Under the pieces are notes generated by a model. It saw only the letters and a list, made by a program, of their open reading frames with translations. It was not told where the DNA came from and did no database searches. This document shows, one piece after another, positions 41,601 through 52,472 of a stretch of DNA of 64,000 bases; within the stretch, counting starts at the first letter, position 1, and the number at the start of each line of letters is the position of its first letter. The translations under genes and the position numbers were made by a program. The stretch is from Prochlorococcus sp. AG-347-L20 (lineage in GTDB: Bacteria > Cyanobacteriota > Cyanobacteriia > PCC-6307 > Cyanobiaceae): assembly GCA_003281225.1 (NCBI GenBank), contig QCCP01000003.1, forward strand, positions 1 to 64,000, given 5' to 3'.

Positions 41601-42764
41601 CTACTTACCCATCCCAAGCTGCTGAGCTTTTTGATAAACCTTACCTTCTGTGAGAAGCGATGGTGCGATAACTATTTCAACTTCTTGCATTTCTTTAATA
41701 TTTTTTGCCCCAAGAGTACTCATTGAGGTTCTAATGGCTCCCATTAAGTTATGTGTCCCATCATCAAGTAAGGCAGGGCCTTTAATTATTCTTTCTAAGG
41801 ATCCTGTAGAACCAACTTCAATTCTTGTGCCCCTTGGCAATACTGGACTTGGAGTAGCCATACCCCAGTGAAATCCTTTGCCTGGAGCGTTTGAGGATTT
41901 AGCTATTGGGGATCCAATCATTACAGCATCTGCTCCACATGCTAAACATTTACAGATATCTCCGCCAGTAACAATGCCTCCATCACCAATAATAGGAATA
42001 TAGCGACCACTTTCTTTAAAGTAATCATTTCTTGCCGCACTACAATCAGAAATTGCAGTTGCTTGAGGGATTCCAATTCCCAATACTCCTCTTGATGTAC
42101 ATGCCGCTCCAGGTCCTATCCCAACCATCAATCCTGCAACTCCAGCATCCATGAGAAGTTTTGCAACTTCGTAAGTAACACAATTACCTGCTACAACTGG
42201 GACTTTCATAGATTGACAAAGATCTTTAATATTTAAGGTTTCCTTACCTTCCATACCTAGATGTTCAGTAGAAACAACTGTTCCTTGAAGAAAAAATAAA
42301 TCTATTTTGGAATTATTAAGTGTTTCTTTAAACTTAATGGCAGCGTAAGGAGTCCCACTAAAAGCTGCTATACCTCCTCTTTCTTTCACCTCATTTATTC
42401 TTTGTACAATCAATCCCTCCTTGACCGGTTCACTGTATATTTTCTGCATTAGTGGAACAAAATCATTCTTCCCAACCGATGCTATTTGGTTCAATATTTC
42501 ATCAGGGTTTTCATATCGTGTTTGTATGCCCTCCATATTAATAACCCCTAGGGAACCTAATTTTGTGAGCTCTACAGCCGTATTGACATCGACAACACTA
42601 TCCATGGCACTAGCGACGATCGGAACTTCTCTTTTGAAATCACCTATTGACCAAGAAGGATCAGTCAAATCATAATCAAGTGTTCTATTACCAGGGACTA
42701 AAGCTATTTCATCGATGCCATAAGCCCGTCTGACTTTTTTATTTAAACCAAGTTCAATATTCAC
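41601..42764 (-). CDS. guaB: IMP dehydrogenase without CBS domains (GuaB3 type)
   Basis: 387 residues; standard IMP dehydrogenase is about 490 and contains two CBS domains, none of which is present here. The barrel has VGIGPGAACTSRGVLGIGIPQATA (catalytic loop with Cys), GGIVTGGDICKCLACGADAVMIGSP and GKGFHWGMATPSPVLPRGTR (flap). It oxidises IMP to XMP for guanine nucleotides. This CBS-less form is known from cyanobacteria and actinobacteria as GuaB3. It sits just upstream of yfr1 and trxA. Confidence 0.85.
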   Translation of the reverse strand: MNIELGLNKKVRRAYGIDEIALVPGNRTLDYDLTDPSWSIGDFKREVPIVASAMDSVVDVNTAVELTKLGSLGVINMEGIQTRYENPDEILNQIASVGKNDFVPLMQKIYSEPVKEGLIVQRINEVKERGGIAAFSGTPYAAIKFKETLNNSKIDLFFLQGTVVSTEHLGMEGKETLNIKDLCQSMKVPVVAGNCVTYEVAKLLMDAGVAGLMVGIGPGAACTSRGVLGIGIPQATAISDCSAARNDYFKESGRYIPIIGDGGIVTGGDICKCLACGADAVMIGSPIAKSSNAPGKGFHWGMATPSPVLPRGTRIEVGSTGSLERIIKGPALLDDGTHNLMGAIRTSMSTLGAKNIKEMQEVEIVIAPSLLTEGKVYQKAQQLGMGK

Positions 42765-42943
42765 GATAGTTTTCTTTTATTCTGATTAAATTAACAACTA
42801 AAGGGGTAATAAGCCAAGGTTTATTCAAAAACAACAGGTTTTATTTTGATTTGTGTGTAAATGTGAGTATTTGGGAATTAAATAAATCTTTTTTTTTATT
42901 CATTATGACAATCAGCGATTATTATTGAAGAAAGGATTTTTGT

Positions 42944-45541
42944 ATGTCTGATATTTTAGATTCTGATAACTCTGGATTAAGCGAAGATAACGACCGAATT
43001 ATTCAGACTGACTTAAGAAATGAGATGTCTCGCTCTTATCTTGAGTATGCAATGAGCGTTATAGTTGGTCGTGCCCTTCCAGATGCAAGAGATGGATTAA
43101 AACCTGTTCATAGAAGAATTCTTTATGCAATGTATGAACTTGGTTTGACTAGCGGTAGACCATACAGAAAATGTGCAAGAGTTGTTGGAGAAGTTCTTGG
43201 TAAATACCACCCGCATGGCGATACAGCTGTTTATGATGCTTTGGTTAGGATGGCGCAAGATTTCTCTATGAGGATGCCACTCATAGATGGCCATGGAAAC
43301 TTCGGATCTGTAGATAACGACCCTCCAGCAGCAATGAGATATACAGAATCTCGTTTACAGTCTCTTACAGATGAAAGTTTACTAGAGGATATTGAATCTG
43401 AAACTGTAGATTTCGCCGATAACTTTGACGGATCGCAACAAGAGCCAACAGTTTTACCTGCTAGAATCCCTCAACTTCTTCTAAATGGATCATCTGGAAT
43501 AGCAGTAGGAATGGCAACTAATATTCCACCTCATAACTTAGGGGAATTAATTAATGGTCTTAAGTCAATAATTAAAAACCCTCCGATTGAAGATAGAGAA
43601 CTTTTTGAAATAATTAAGGGGCCTGATTTCCCAACAGGCGGTCAAATCTTAGGAAGAGATGGTATCAAAGAAACTTTCAAGACAGGCAGGGGTTCAATAA
43701 CCATGAGAGGTGTAGCTAATATTGAGCAAATTAAATCCCCTGGCAGGGCAGAAAAGGATGCAGTAATAATTACAGAGCTTCCATTTCAAACTAATAAAGC
43801 GGCATTGATAGAGAGAATTGCAGACTTGGTTAATGAAAAAAAATTAGAAGGTATTTCTGATATTAGAGATGAGAGTGATCGAGATGGAATGAGGATTGTT
43901 ATTGAACTAAAAAGGGATGCCTACCCACAAGTAGTTTTAAATAATTTATTTAAATTAACACCTCTACAAAATAACTTTAGTGCAAACATCTTAGCTTTAG
44001 TAAAAGGAGAGCCCACAACACTTTCACTAAGAAAAATGTTAGATGTATTTCTAGACTTCAGAGTGGAGACAATAAGACGAAGAACAGGATTTTTATTAAA
44101 AAAGGCTGAAGAAAGGGATCATATTGTAAAAGGTCTTTTATTAGCGTTGGGTTCTATGGATGAAATTATTAATCTAATAAGATCAGCAAAAGATACAGCT
44201 TCAGCCAGAGAAAAATTACAAACTGATCATGAGTTGTCTGCCACACAGGCAGAAGCTATTTTACAAATGCAATTAAGAAGATTAACAGCACTAGAAGCAG
44301 ATAAAATCAAAGGGGAACATGATGAGTTAACCAGAAAAATCAACTTATATCAGCAAATTTTGAATAGTAAAGAAAGAATTTTTGAAATTATTCTTGAAGA
44401 ACTTAATAAAATCGATGAAAGATTTTCCTCTCCAAGAAAAACAGAAATACTTGATTTAGGCGGTGGTCTAGATGATATTGATCTTATTGCTAATGAAAGA
44501 TCTGTAGTTTTATTGACTGAAGCAGGTTATTTAAAAAGAATGCCTGTTAATGAATTCGAATCTACAAGTCGTGGGTCTAGAGGTAAAGCTGGAACAAAGA
44601 CACAAGAAGATGATGAAGTAAAGCTATTTATAAGCTGTAATGATCATGATACTCTTTTGCTTTTTAGTGATAGAGGGGTATCTTATGCTCTGCCAGCATA
44701 TAGAGTTCCCATGAGTAGCAGAACAGCTAAAGGTACTCCATCAGTTCAACTTCTCCCAATACCAAGAGAAGAAAAGATAACCTCGCTAGTTGCAGTAGAT
44801 TCTTTTGATAACGATTGTTATCTATTAATGCTAACCAAGGCTGGATTTATAAAAAGAACTTCACTTTCTGCTTTTTCAAAAATTCGATCAAATGGATTAA
44901 TAGCGATAAATCTTGAGGATGGAGACGCTTTAACTTGGGTTAGATTATCAAGAGAAGGGGATAGTGTTTTGATTGGATCAAGAACAGGAATGGCGATTCA
45001 TTTCAGACTAGATATTAACGAATTAAGACCACTTGGAAGGACAGCGAGGGGGGTTAAATCTATGAACCTGAGAAAAGGAGACAATCTTGTATCTATGGAT
45101 GTTTTGACATCTGATTTAGTTGATCAATTAGCTAAAAATGAAGATAGCACTAAAGAATTTGATGAAAATCTTGAAGTTAACTCTTCAGAAGGACCTTGGG
45201 TACTAATAGCTAGTGCATTTGGACTAGGTAAAAGAGTGCCTGTAACTCAGTTTAGATTACAAAAAAGAGCAGGCATGGGTTTGAGAGCAATAAAATTCAG
45301 AATAAAAGATGATGTTTTAGTTTGTTTGAAGGTTCTCGGTGAAGGGGAGGAATTACTTTTTGTGACCGAAAAAGGTGTGATAGTAAGAACAAACGCAGAT
45401 AAAATTTCCCAACAATCTAGAGCCGCTACTGGAGTAAAATTACAAAGGTTGGATGAGGGTGATCATTTAGCAGAAGTTGTCTTGGTTCCTCATGCACAAA
45501 CAGAAGAAACAGACCAATTAAATGAAGGCTCAGAAAATTAA
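42944..45541 (+). CDS. gyrA: DNA gyrase subunit A (or topoisomerase IV-type paralogue)
   Basis: 865 residues. The N-terminal winged-helix domain has [30 protein letters not shown] and the DNA-cleaving Tyr133 in AAMRYTESR. The C-terminal half has repeated beta-pinwheel blades. At residues 540-549 the GyrA-box position reads SRGSRGK instead of the usual QRRGGKG, so the wrapping function is uncertain. It is expected to act with GyrB in negative supercoiling. It is divergent from guaB and followed closely by the lycopene cyclase gene. Confidence 0.9.
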   Translation: MSDILDSDNSGLSEDNDRIIQTDLRNEMSRSYLEYAMSVIVGRALPDARDGLKPVHRRILYAMYELGLTSGRPYRKCARVVGEVLGKYHPHGDTAVYDALVRMAQDFSMRMPLIDGHGNFGSVDNDPPAAMRYTESRLQSLTDESLLEDIESETVDFADNFDGSQQEPTVLPARIPQLLLNGSSGIAVGMATNIPPHNLGELINGLKSIIKNPPIEDRELFEIIKGPDFPTGGQILGRDGIKETFKTGRGSITMRGVANIEQIKSPGRAEKDAVIITELPFQTNKAALIERIADLVNEKKLEGISDIRDESDRDGMRIVIELKRDAYPQVVLNNLFKLTPLQNNFSANILALVKGEPTTLSLRKMLDVFLDFRVETIRRRTGFLLKKAEERDHIVKGLLLALGSMDEIINLIRSAKDTASAREKLQTDHELSATQAEAILQMQLRRLTALEADKIKGEHDELTRKINLYQQILNSKERIFEIILEELNKIDERFSSPRKTEILDLGGGLDDIDLIANERSVVLLTEAGYLKRMPVNEFESTSRGSRGKAGTKTQEDDEVKLFISCNDHDTLLLFSDRGVSYALPAYRVPMSSRTAKGTPSVQLLPIPREEKITSLVAVDSFDNDCYLLMLTKAGFIKRTSLSAFSKIRSNGLIAINLEDGDALTWVRLSREGDSVLIGSRTGMAIHFRLDINELRPLGRTARGVKSMNLRKGDNLVSMDVLTSDLVDQLAKNEDSTKEFDENLEVNSSEGPWVLIASAFGLGKRVPVTQFRLQKRAGMGLRAIKFRIKDDVLVCLKVLGEGEELLFVTEKGVIVRTNADKISQQSRAATGVKLQRLDEGDHLAEVVLVPHAQTEETDQLNEGSEN

Positions 45542-45564
45542 AAGAAAATAGTTTATTAGATCAT

Positions 45565-46776
45565 ATGGAAATACTTGATATTTTAATTCTAGGTTCCGGG
45601 CCTGCAGCACTATGCTTGGCTTCAGAATTAGCTAAGCAAGATTTAAATATAAAGGGGATATCAACTAAATCTCCAAATGAAAAATGGGAAAATACATATG
45701 GTATTTGGGCTTCTGAATTAGAGGAATTAGGATTAGAGTCTTTATTATCTCATCGATGGTGTAAAACAGTTAGTTTTTTTGGAAATGGGGAAAATAAAAA
45801 TGGAGATAATCCAACAAAACATAATTACGATTACGGTTTGATAAATCAAGAAGCTTTTCAAAGCGAACTTTTAAAAAAGTGTAAAGGGATTGAATGGTTG
45901 AATGAAACAGCAAAAGATATTAAAGAGAAAAATAAAATTTCTGAGGTAATTTGTTTCTCAGGCCTAAAGATAAAGGCAAGGTTAGTCATTGACGCAAGTG
46001 GTCATAAAAGTAATTTTATAAAAAGACCAGTCCAAAATGAAATCGCTCAACAAGCTGCGTATGGAATTGTCGGCAAATTTTCATCCCCACCCGTCAATAG
46101 TGAACAGTTTGTTTTAATGGATTTTCGTCCAAATCATTTAAATAATGAAGAAAAGTTATCATCTCCATCCTTTCTCTATGCGATGGATCTTGGAAATGAA
46201 ACTTTTTTTGTTGAAGAAACATCTTTAGCTAGTTATCCTGCATTATCGCAAGAGAATCTAAAAAAAAGACTATTTAAAAGACTTAATAGTAAGGGTATTG
46301 AAGTAAGTGAAATTTTTCATGAAGAGAATTGCCTTTTCCCAATGAATTTACCCCTCCCATTTAAAAAACAATTTGTACTTGGTTTTGGAGGCTCAGCTAG
46401 CATGGTGCATCCTGCATCAGGATACATGATCGGTTCTTTATTAAGAAGAGCTCCACTACTTGCAGAAAAATTAGCAATATTTTTAAAAGAACCTGATCTA
46501 AGTTCTCTTGAACTAGCAACAAAAGGGTGGGGGATCCTATGGCCTTACGAGTTAACACAAAGGCATAAACTTTACCAGTATGGTCTTAGAAGATTGATGA
46601 GTTTTGACGAAAGTAGATTAAGAAGCTTTTTCTCAAATTTCTTTAGATTATCAACTAATGAATGGGTAGGTTTTCTTACTAATACACTTCCACTCCCAAA
46701 ACTAATTTACGTTATGAGTAAAATGTTTATAAATTCACCTCTAAAAGTAAAACTAGGAATGCTTAAGTTAAATTGA
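45565..46776 (+). CDS. crtL: lycopene cyclase (CrtL type)
   Basis: 403 residues. The N-terminus has the FAD motif ILGSGPAALCLASELAKQDL, followed by NTYGIWASEL and further conserved cyclase blocks (FLYAMDLGNETFFVEETSLA, GGSASMVHPASGYMIGSLLRRAP). It cyclises lycopene ends to make carotenes. Picocyanobacteria have beta- and epsilon-type paralogues; this one is more likely beta, but the exact type is not settled here. It starts 23 bases after gyrA, so co-transcription is possible. Confidence 0.85.
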   Translation: MEILDILILGSGPAALCLASELAKQDLNIKGISTKSPNEKWENTYGIWASELEELGLESLLSHRWCKTVSFFGNGENKNGDNPTKHNYDYGLINQEAFQSELLKKCKGIEWLNETAKDIKEKNKISEVICFSGLKIKARLVIDASGHKSNFIKRPVQNEIAQQAAYGIVGKFSSPPVNSEQFVLMDFRPNHLNNEEKLSSPSFLYAMDLGNETFFVEETSLASYPALSQENLKKRLFKRLNSKGIEVSEIFHEENCLFPMNLPLPFKKQFVLGFGGSASMVHPASGYMIGSLLRRAPLLAEKLAIFLKEPDLSSLELATKGWGILWPYELTQRHKLYQYGLRRLMSFDESRLRSFFSNFFRLSTNEWVGFLTNTLPLPKLIYVMSKMFINSPLKVKLGMLKLN

Positions 46777-46995
46777 ATTATTCAACACTTTTTTCATAAC
46801 ATAAAAATATCCATACTACTTTTAAGCCAATTTGTGGCTTATGGCATAAAACTTCTATCACGATCAGTTAAGTATTAATGCGTCGCTTACTACTTTGACA
46901 GCTTAATAATATTTTTTTTCTTCTATATTATAAATTTCAGAAATTTTTTCAGCTAAAGTTGTGAGACTTTAGGGATAACTAGATCTTAGTGTTTT

Positions 46996-48579
46996 TTATT
47001 TTCGCCAATCATCAATATTTATATCTGGGAAAACTTTATCTTCTTCCTCAATATCTTCAAGAAATTTTAAATTAATATTGGAATGATTTTTAATCATTTC
47101 AACCATTTTCCAGAATCTGAACAAATGTCTTTCTATTCTCTCTTTTGCAAGCTCAGTTGTAGTTCCAGCTCTTAGTATAAAACTCCAATCAGAGGATTCA
47201 GAGAGAAGTAATTCTCTTGCTGCTTGCTTGAAAAGTCTTGGAGATAAATCATTATTAAAATTTTTCGAGCATAAATCAACAAAAGTTGAGCCTGCTTTAG
47301 TGATTTCGGGAACAATCCACGAATTTGCATCATTAATCCAGTAATTATGGTAACCTCCTTGTCCCCAGCTTGATGGTGATGGATCGCAAATCTGAAGATT
47401 TGGCTTTTGAACTAAGAATTCTTTTAAATTTGTAAGCTTAATTGAATATTTACTGGAGTTTTTTAAAATATTTTCAATAAAAAAAGGTCCCTCATACCAC
47501 CAATGACCAAATAACTCAGCATCAAATGGAGCTACTAATAAGGGCTTAAAGGAAGAGGATAATGTTAATTTTTCTAATTGTTTGGATCTAGCGAGAAGAT
47601 AAGAATCAGCATGTTCTGCAACCTTCTTTTTGGCTTCATTTTCTAAATAAAATGCCTTTTCCCCTAATGGCACCTTATCATCTGTAATCTTATAAAACTT
47701 CAAACCTAAAGGTCTTTTAGTTGAGATACCTTTCTTTTGGAGTTTGGAGATAGGCAATTCCCATCCCAAATCTTTGTGAAATTCCCTATATACTTTGTCT
47801 CCAGGAAACCCGTCCTTTGCAGACCAGACGGGTAAAGTAGACTCACTATCTCTTCCAAAGAAGGCAACTCCTTTTTTTGAGCATATTGGAGCGTATACAC
47901 CATACCTAGGCCTTGGTGTGGCGTTTAGAATTCCATGACCATCTAATATTGCATATCTAATTCCGGAATTAAATAGTATTTCATCTAAATTCTCATAATA
48001 TGCACATTCAGGTAACCAAATACCTAAAGGCTTAGTTCCAAAAATATTTTCATGGTTCCTAATTGCTGTATTAATTTGTCCTTTAACAGTTTCTGGATTC
48101 TCCCTTAAAATTGGCAAATATCCGTGTGTTGCGGCACAAGTAAGAATATCCAAATTTCCAGAGTTATTTAAAAATCTAAACTTCTCAATTAAATTTCCAG
48201 AACATTTTTGCCAATACAAGTATTTGTCATTAAGGTTATTCATTAAAAATTCAGAGGCATTTTTTTCTGCTTTAGGCAGTTCGTTTAAGAAATCATTTCT
48301 TGTTTCAATCCAGCTTGGGAATGTTTCTTGAATTTTTTTATTATTTAGAAGTGATAATAATGTTGGAGACAAACTAATAGTAAGTTTGGTATTTAAAGGA
48401 TTTTCACTTTTGGAAGATTCGATTGATTGTAGAAGTGGTATATAACATTCTAAAATCGCCTGAAATAACCAATCCTCTTCTAAGGAGTTTTTTTCATTTT
48501 TTCTGACATAAGGTAGATGAGCATGTAAAACTATCGCTAACTGGCCTAAAACATTATTTTTAGAGTATTGCCCATTCAT
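46996..48579 (-). CDS. glycoside hydrolase family 57 (amylopullulanase / branching-enzyme type)
   Basis: 527 residues. It starts with GQLAIVLHAHLPYVRKNEKN, the GH57 signature (HxHxP), has GIWLPECAYYEN (catalytic Glu region) and APFDAELFGHWWYEGPFF (catalytic Asp region). The C-terminal helical part corresponds to DUF1957. The likely role is glycogen branching or debranching. The gene is alone on its strand between the cyclase and leuA genes. Confidence 0.9.
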   Translation of the reverse strand: MNGQYSKNNVLGQLAIVLHAHLPYVRKNEKNSLEEDWLFQAILECYIPLLQSIESSKSENPLNTKLTISLSPTLLSLLNNKKIQETFPSWIETRNDFLNELPKAEKNASEFLMNNLNDKYLYWQKCSGNLIEKFRFLNNSGNLDILTCAATHGYLPILRENPETVKGQINTAIRNHENIFGTKPLGIWLPECAYYENLDEILFNSGIRYAILDGHGILNATPRPRYGVYAPICSKKGVAFFGRDSESTLPVWSAKDGFPGDKVYREFHKDLGWELPISKLQKKGISTKRPLGLKFYKITDDKVPLGEKAFYLENEAKKKVAEHADSYLLARSKQLEKLTLSSSFKPLLVAPFDAELFGHWWYEGPFFIENILKNSSKYSIKLTNLKEFLVQKPNLQICDPSPSSWGQGGYHNYWINDANSWIVPEITKAGSTFVDLCSKNFNNDLSPRLFKQAARELLLSESSDWSFILRAGTTTELAKERIERHLFRFWKMVEMIKNHSNINLKFLEDIEEEDKVFPDINIDDWRK

Positions 48580-48789
48580 ACTTTTTAAATATGTGCCTGT
48601 AGTTCTATAAAAATCGAAATCTTTTATAATAAAAAGTCTTTAATCATAAAAGAATACTTTAAAAATTTAAGTATTTGTTTTTTTTTCTCAGAATTTTAAC
48701 CAATATTATTTAAGTTATAAACTTTCAGCAAATTTTTATTGAACTATATCTAGTCAAATTTTTTTAATTAGCTTAATATGAGTCTAGGT

Positions 48790-48795
48790 TATACT
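48790..48795 (+). promoter_or_regulatory. -10-like TATACT directly before leuA
   Basis: A consensus-like -10 hexamer five bases ahead of the start codon. Normal spacing would put the first transcribed base at or within the ATG, giving a leaderless transcript. A clear -35 element is not seen. Confidence 0.4.
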
Positions 48796-48800
48796 CGCTG

Positions 48801-50441
48801 ATGTCAAAAGATCCTGGAAGAATTTTGATATTTGATACAACTCTTCGAGATGGAGAGCAATCTCCTGGTGCCAGTCTAAATCTCGAAGAAAAACTTGCTA
48901 TCGCCCATCAATTAGCAAGATTAGGAGTAGATGTTATTGAAGCTGGATTCCCTTTCGCAAGTCCAGGAGATTTTAAAGCTGTTAATAAAATTGCTAATGC
49001 TGTAGGGAAAGAAAATGGTCCTATAATATGCGGTTTAGCTAGAGCGTCTAAAGGAGATATAAAAGCATGTTACGAAGCAGTAAGTCCAGCTCCCAAGAAA
49101 AGAATACATACCTTTATTGCCACAAGTGATATTCATCTTAAACATAAACTAAAAAAATCCAGAAAAGATGTTCTTCAAATAGTTCCAGAAATGGTTAATT
49201 ATGCAAAATCCTTAGTAGATGATATTGAGTTTTCTTGTGAAGATGCCTCAAGGAGTGATCCTGAATTTTTATATGAAGTGATTCAACTAGCAATTACTGC
49301 AGGAGCGACAACAATAAATATTCCTGATACTGTTGGATTTACAACTCCTACTGAATTTGGCAACCTAATCGCCGACATAAATAAAAATGTTCCTAATATT
49401 GATGAGGCAGTAATCTCTGTTCATGGTCATAATGATTTGGGTTTAGCAGTAGCCAATTTTCTTGAAGCAGTAAAAAATGGAGCAAGACAACTAGAATGTA
49501 CTATTAATGGAATTGGAGAAAGAGCCGGAAATGCCTCTCTAGAAGAATTAGTTATGGCACTCCATGTCAGGAAAAGTTTTTTTAATAGTTTTTTCAAAAG
49601 AAATCCAGATTCCCCAACTCCTCTTACGGCTATAAGAACAGAAGAAATAACAAAAACCTCTAGACTTGTTTCTAACCTAACTGGAATGACTGTACAACCT
49701 AATAAAGCAATTGTTGGAGCTAACGCTTTTGCACATGAGTCAGGCATTCATCAGGATGGTGTCTTAAAAAATAGACTAACTTACGAAATTATCGATGCAA
49801 AAACTGTTGGTTTGAGTGACAACAAAATATCTTTAGGGAAACTTAGTGGAAGAAGTGCGGTAAGAGCAAGATTAGAAGAGATGGGATATGACTTAAGCCG
49901 AGAAGATTTAAATGATGCTTTTGCCCGTTTTAAGGATTTAGCTGACAGGAAAAGAGAAATTACTGATAGAGACTTAGAAGCAATTGTTAGTGAACAAGTT
50001 CAGCTCCCAGAAGCTAAATTTCAATTAAGTCTTGTACAAGTAAGTTGTGGTAACGCTTCTAAACCTACTGCCACTATTTCGCTTCTAAACACAGAAGATA
50101 ATAGTGAGAATACTGCTGTATCAATAGGTACTGGGCCTGTTGATGCTGTATGCGAGGCTTTAAATAAATTAGCTAAAGTTCCTAATGAATTAATTGAATT
50201 TTCTGTTAAGTCGGTAACAGAAGGAATTGATGCTTTGGGCGAAGTAACAATAAGAATAAGAAGAGATAATAAAATATATTCTGGTCACTCTGCTGATACA
50301 GACGTTGTAGTTGCAGCAGCGAATGCTTACGTTAATGCTTTAAATAGACTTGTATTTTCTGAGAAAAAAAATTCAATTCATCCACAATTTGATAATTTAG
50401 AGAATTCTGATAACGAATTTCTTCCTAATCCTGCAAATTAA
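48801..50441 (+). CDS. leuA: 2-isopropylmalate synthase
   Basis: 546 residues, a normal type. [13 protein letters not shown] and [15 protein letters not shown] lie at the active site. [42 protein letters not shown] supplies the metal ligands. The C-terminal LeuA dimer domain carries leucine feedback. It is the first committed step of leucine synthesis. A TATACT -10-like element ends only 5 bases before the ATG, so the mRNA may be leaderless. Confidence 0.95.
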   Translation: MSKDPGRILIFDTTLRDGEQSPGASLNLEEKLAIAHQLARLGVDVIEAGFPFASPGDFKAVNKIANAVGKENGPIICGLARASKGDIKACYEAVSPAPKKRIHTFIATSDIHLKHKLKKSRKDVLQIVPEMVNYAKSLVDDIEFSCEDASRSDPEFLYEVIQLAITAGATTINIPDTVGFTTPTEFGNLIADINKNVPNIDEAVISVHGHNDLGLAVANFLEAVKNGARQLECTINGIGERAGNASLEELVMALHVRKSFFNSFFKRNPDSPTPLTAIRTEEITKTSRLVSNLTGMTVQPNKAIVGANAFAHESGIHQDGVLKNRLTYEIIDAKTVGLSDNKISLGKLSGRSAVRARLEEMGYDLSREDLNDAFARFKDLADRKREITDRDLEAIVSEQVQLPEAKFQLSLVQVSCGNASKPTATISLLNTEDNSENTAVSIGTGPVDAVCEALNKLAKVPNELIEFSVKSVTEGIDALGEVTIRIRRDNKIYSGHSADTDVVVAAANAYVNALNRLVFSEKKNSIHPQFDNLENSDNEFLPNPAN

Positions 50442-50523
50442 ATTATTTTCCTAGGATTATTAAGTAGCTTTAAAAATAGTCTCTTAATACTGTAGATTAA
50501 ACTTATAGTTAAAGTAGTAAATA

Positions 50524-50916
50524 ATGAGAGAAAGGGTACTTGGATATTGGGCACTTTCGTGGGTTGGCTTAATAGGCAACATAATTGCACTTCCAATAAT
50601 CGCATTAATAATAAGTTATGGGCCTCCACTTAAAGTTGCGAATATAACTCTTGCCATAAGTCTTGGATGGCCTGCTGCAATTGTTGGAATAGTCTCTTCA
50701 GCCGCTCTTTTAGCAGAGAGAAAATGGGGAGTAACTTTAACTTTGGTATCTTTATCAATGGTAATATCTGGTATGGGTCCTTATTCAGTTGTAAGGCTCA
50801 TAACTCTTCAAGACATTTATGGAGTTGGTGGATTCACTCTTTTAACAACATTATTAAGTACGCTAGCTCTTCTTTATTGGTGTAATCCGAAACACAGAAG
50901 AAGTATAAGGTTATAA
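50524..50916 (+). CDS. conserved four-helix membrane protein
   Basis: 130 residues with four hydrophobic helices (WVGLIGNIIALPIIALIISYG, ITLAISLGWPAAIVGIVSSAALL, WGVTLTLVSLSMVISGM, FTLLTTLLSTLALLYW). No known motif was recognised. It lies 82 bases downstream of leuA on the same strand. It is convergent with the HD-phosphohydrolase gene. Confidence 0.7.
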   Translation: MRERVLGYWALSWVGLIGNIIALPIIALIISYGPPLKVANITLAISLGWPAAIVGIVSSAALLAERKWGVTLTLVSLSMVISGMGPYSVVRLITLQDIYGVGGFTLLTTLLSTLALLYWCNPKHRRSIRL

Positions 50917-50925
50917 AATTGAAAA

Positions 50926-52398
50926 TCAAGAAAAAGTATTATTCTTGCTAGTTGGGTACTGAATTCTTCTATGTCTAATTCTTTTCCAAACATTCAAGAA
51001 TGCCCTTTTTATTAGAAAAATTTCTCCTTTAGATAAATTACTATCATCTAATTGCCCATCTTTTTTACGCGAGTAGATAATATTAGAAATTGTTTTCAAA
51101 GCTTCTTTATCAGATGCATTAATATTCATAGCTCTCAGTGCCGCTTCACATCCATCTGCAAGCATTAAAATAGCCGTTTCTTTGGACTGAGGAATAGGAC
51201 CTTTGTATCTAAAATAGTATTCATTTGTGTCGAGATTTTTTTCTTTAGCTTTTTGAAAAAAATATCCCATCTTAAGGGTACCTTGATGTTCAGGAATAAA
51301 ATCAGCTATCATTTTAGGCAGTCTATTTTTTCTTGCAAATTTCAATCCTTCATCAACGTGAGCCTGTAATACTTCTGCACTTTTAATAGGATCATCTAAT
51401 TCGTCATGCGGATTTTTTGAACCATCCTGATTTTCAATAAACCAATTAGGTGCATGTAATTTGCCAACATCATGATATAACGCTCCAGTTTTAATAAGAT
51501 CAATATCACCACCAATCATTCTTGTTGCTTCCTCTGCTAAACCACATATCAGTAAGGTATGTTCATAAGTACCAGGAGCTTCTAGAGACAATCTTCTAAT
51601 AAGAGGTTTCTCCTTATCAGCCAATTCGAGCAATCTTGCTTTAGTTAATAATCCGAATATCGATTCAAAAATAGGAATAAATAAAATTGTAAAAAGCATA
51701 ACTATTGCCAACAGCAAGGAATCAGAAAAAATATCGCTATTAGCTAAAACAAAATCTTGCTTATTAATAAGAGATATTTTATCTTTACCTATCAATACCC
51801 ATTGACTCATGAACGATCCTATTGGGACAAAAATTGATAGTTGAAGTAACTGAGCCCTACTTCTTATTCTTCCTCCAAGAAGAGATACTATTGAAGCACA
51901 AACTAATAAAATAAAAAATAAATTGTTATTGAAAACAATTTCTGGGTCAGGCCAAATAAGACTCGCTATTGATACCCAAGCTAAAGCTGTTATACTTCCC
52001 ATCCCTTGAGATATTATTAATGCCGGTGGAATTATCATAGATAATGGACTTATGACTGAAGCTAAGGCTAATTTCGTAACTTGTACTGCTAAGAGAAGAG
52101 TAATGATCAAGAAGATCTGTCTTGAAGAAATTGTAGGATTCTCTTTTTTTGAAACTAATATCAAAACTCCGGAACTAATAAGTGTTTCACTAAAGGTCAA
52201 AAACCAAGAAAAAATATCTGCGATATTCAAAGGCGAGATAAGAAGTAGTTTATAAGAAGAAATTATTGAAATTAAAATGCATATTAAAAAAATTATGAGA
52301 TTATCTATTCTTGAAATTTTAATTGGTTGTTTTAGTGGGACTTGACTTCTCCTCCACAGATAAAACAATTTCTTTAAGGTAGTTATGATGTTTTGCAC
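50926..52398 (-). CDS. 7TM-HD membrane phosphohydrolase
   Basis: 490 residues. The N-terminal part has seven hydrophobic helices (about 30-250). The C-terminal HD domain carries EHTLLICGLAEEATRMI, HDVGKLHAPNWF (HD at 309-310) and ADFIPEHQGTL, the 7TMR-HD (PgpH-type) pattern with an HDIG-type core. In other bacteria such proteins degrade c-di-AMP. That would be the natural prediction, but the extracellular 7TMR-HDED domain is short or missing. Confidence 0.85.
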   Translation of the reverse strand: MQNIITTLKKLFYLWRRSQVPLKQPIKISRIDNLIIFLICILISIISSYKLLLISPLNIADIFSWFLTFSETLISSGVLILVSKKENPTISSRQIFLIITLLLAVQVTKLALASVISPLSMIIPPALIISQGMGSITALAWVSIASLIWPDPEIVFNNNLFFILLVCASIVSLLGGRIRSRAQLLQLSIFVPIGSFMSQWVLIGKDKISLINKQDFVLANSDIFSDSLLLAIVMLFTILFIPIFESIFGLLTKARLLELADKEKPLIRRLSLEAPGTYEHTLLICGLAEEATRMIGGDIDLIKTGALYHDVGKLHAPNWFIENQDGSKNPHDELDDPIKSAEVLQAHVDEGLKFARKNRLPKMIADFIPEHQGTLKMGYFFQKAKEKNLDTNEYYFRYKGPIPQSKETAILMLADGCEAALRAMNINASDKEALKTISNIIYSRKKDGQLDDSNLSKGEIFLIKRAFLNVWKRIRHRRIQYPTSKNNTFS

Positions 52399-52472
52399 AG
52401 AATATAGATAAAACTATTTGAATAATTTAAAATTATAGGCATGCTAGGTGTAAAAAGGAGATGTTTTTCTAA

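Noticed and set aside
46777-46995. Possible small RNA between crtL and the GH57 gene
   Set aside because: Only a weak AAGCCA/TGGCTT hairpin without a T tract and no clear promoter.
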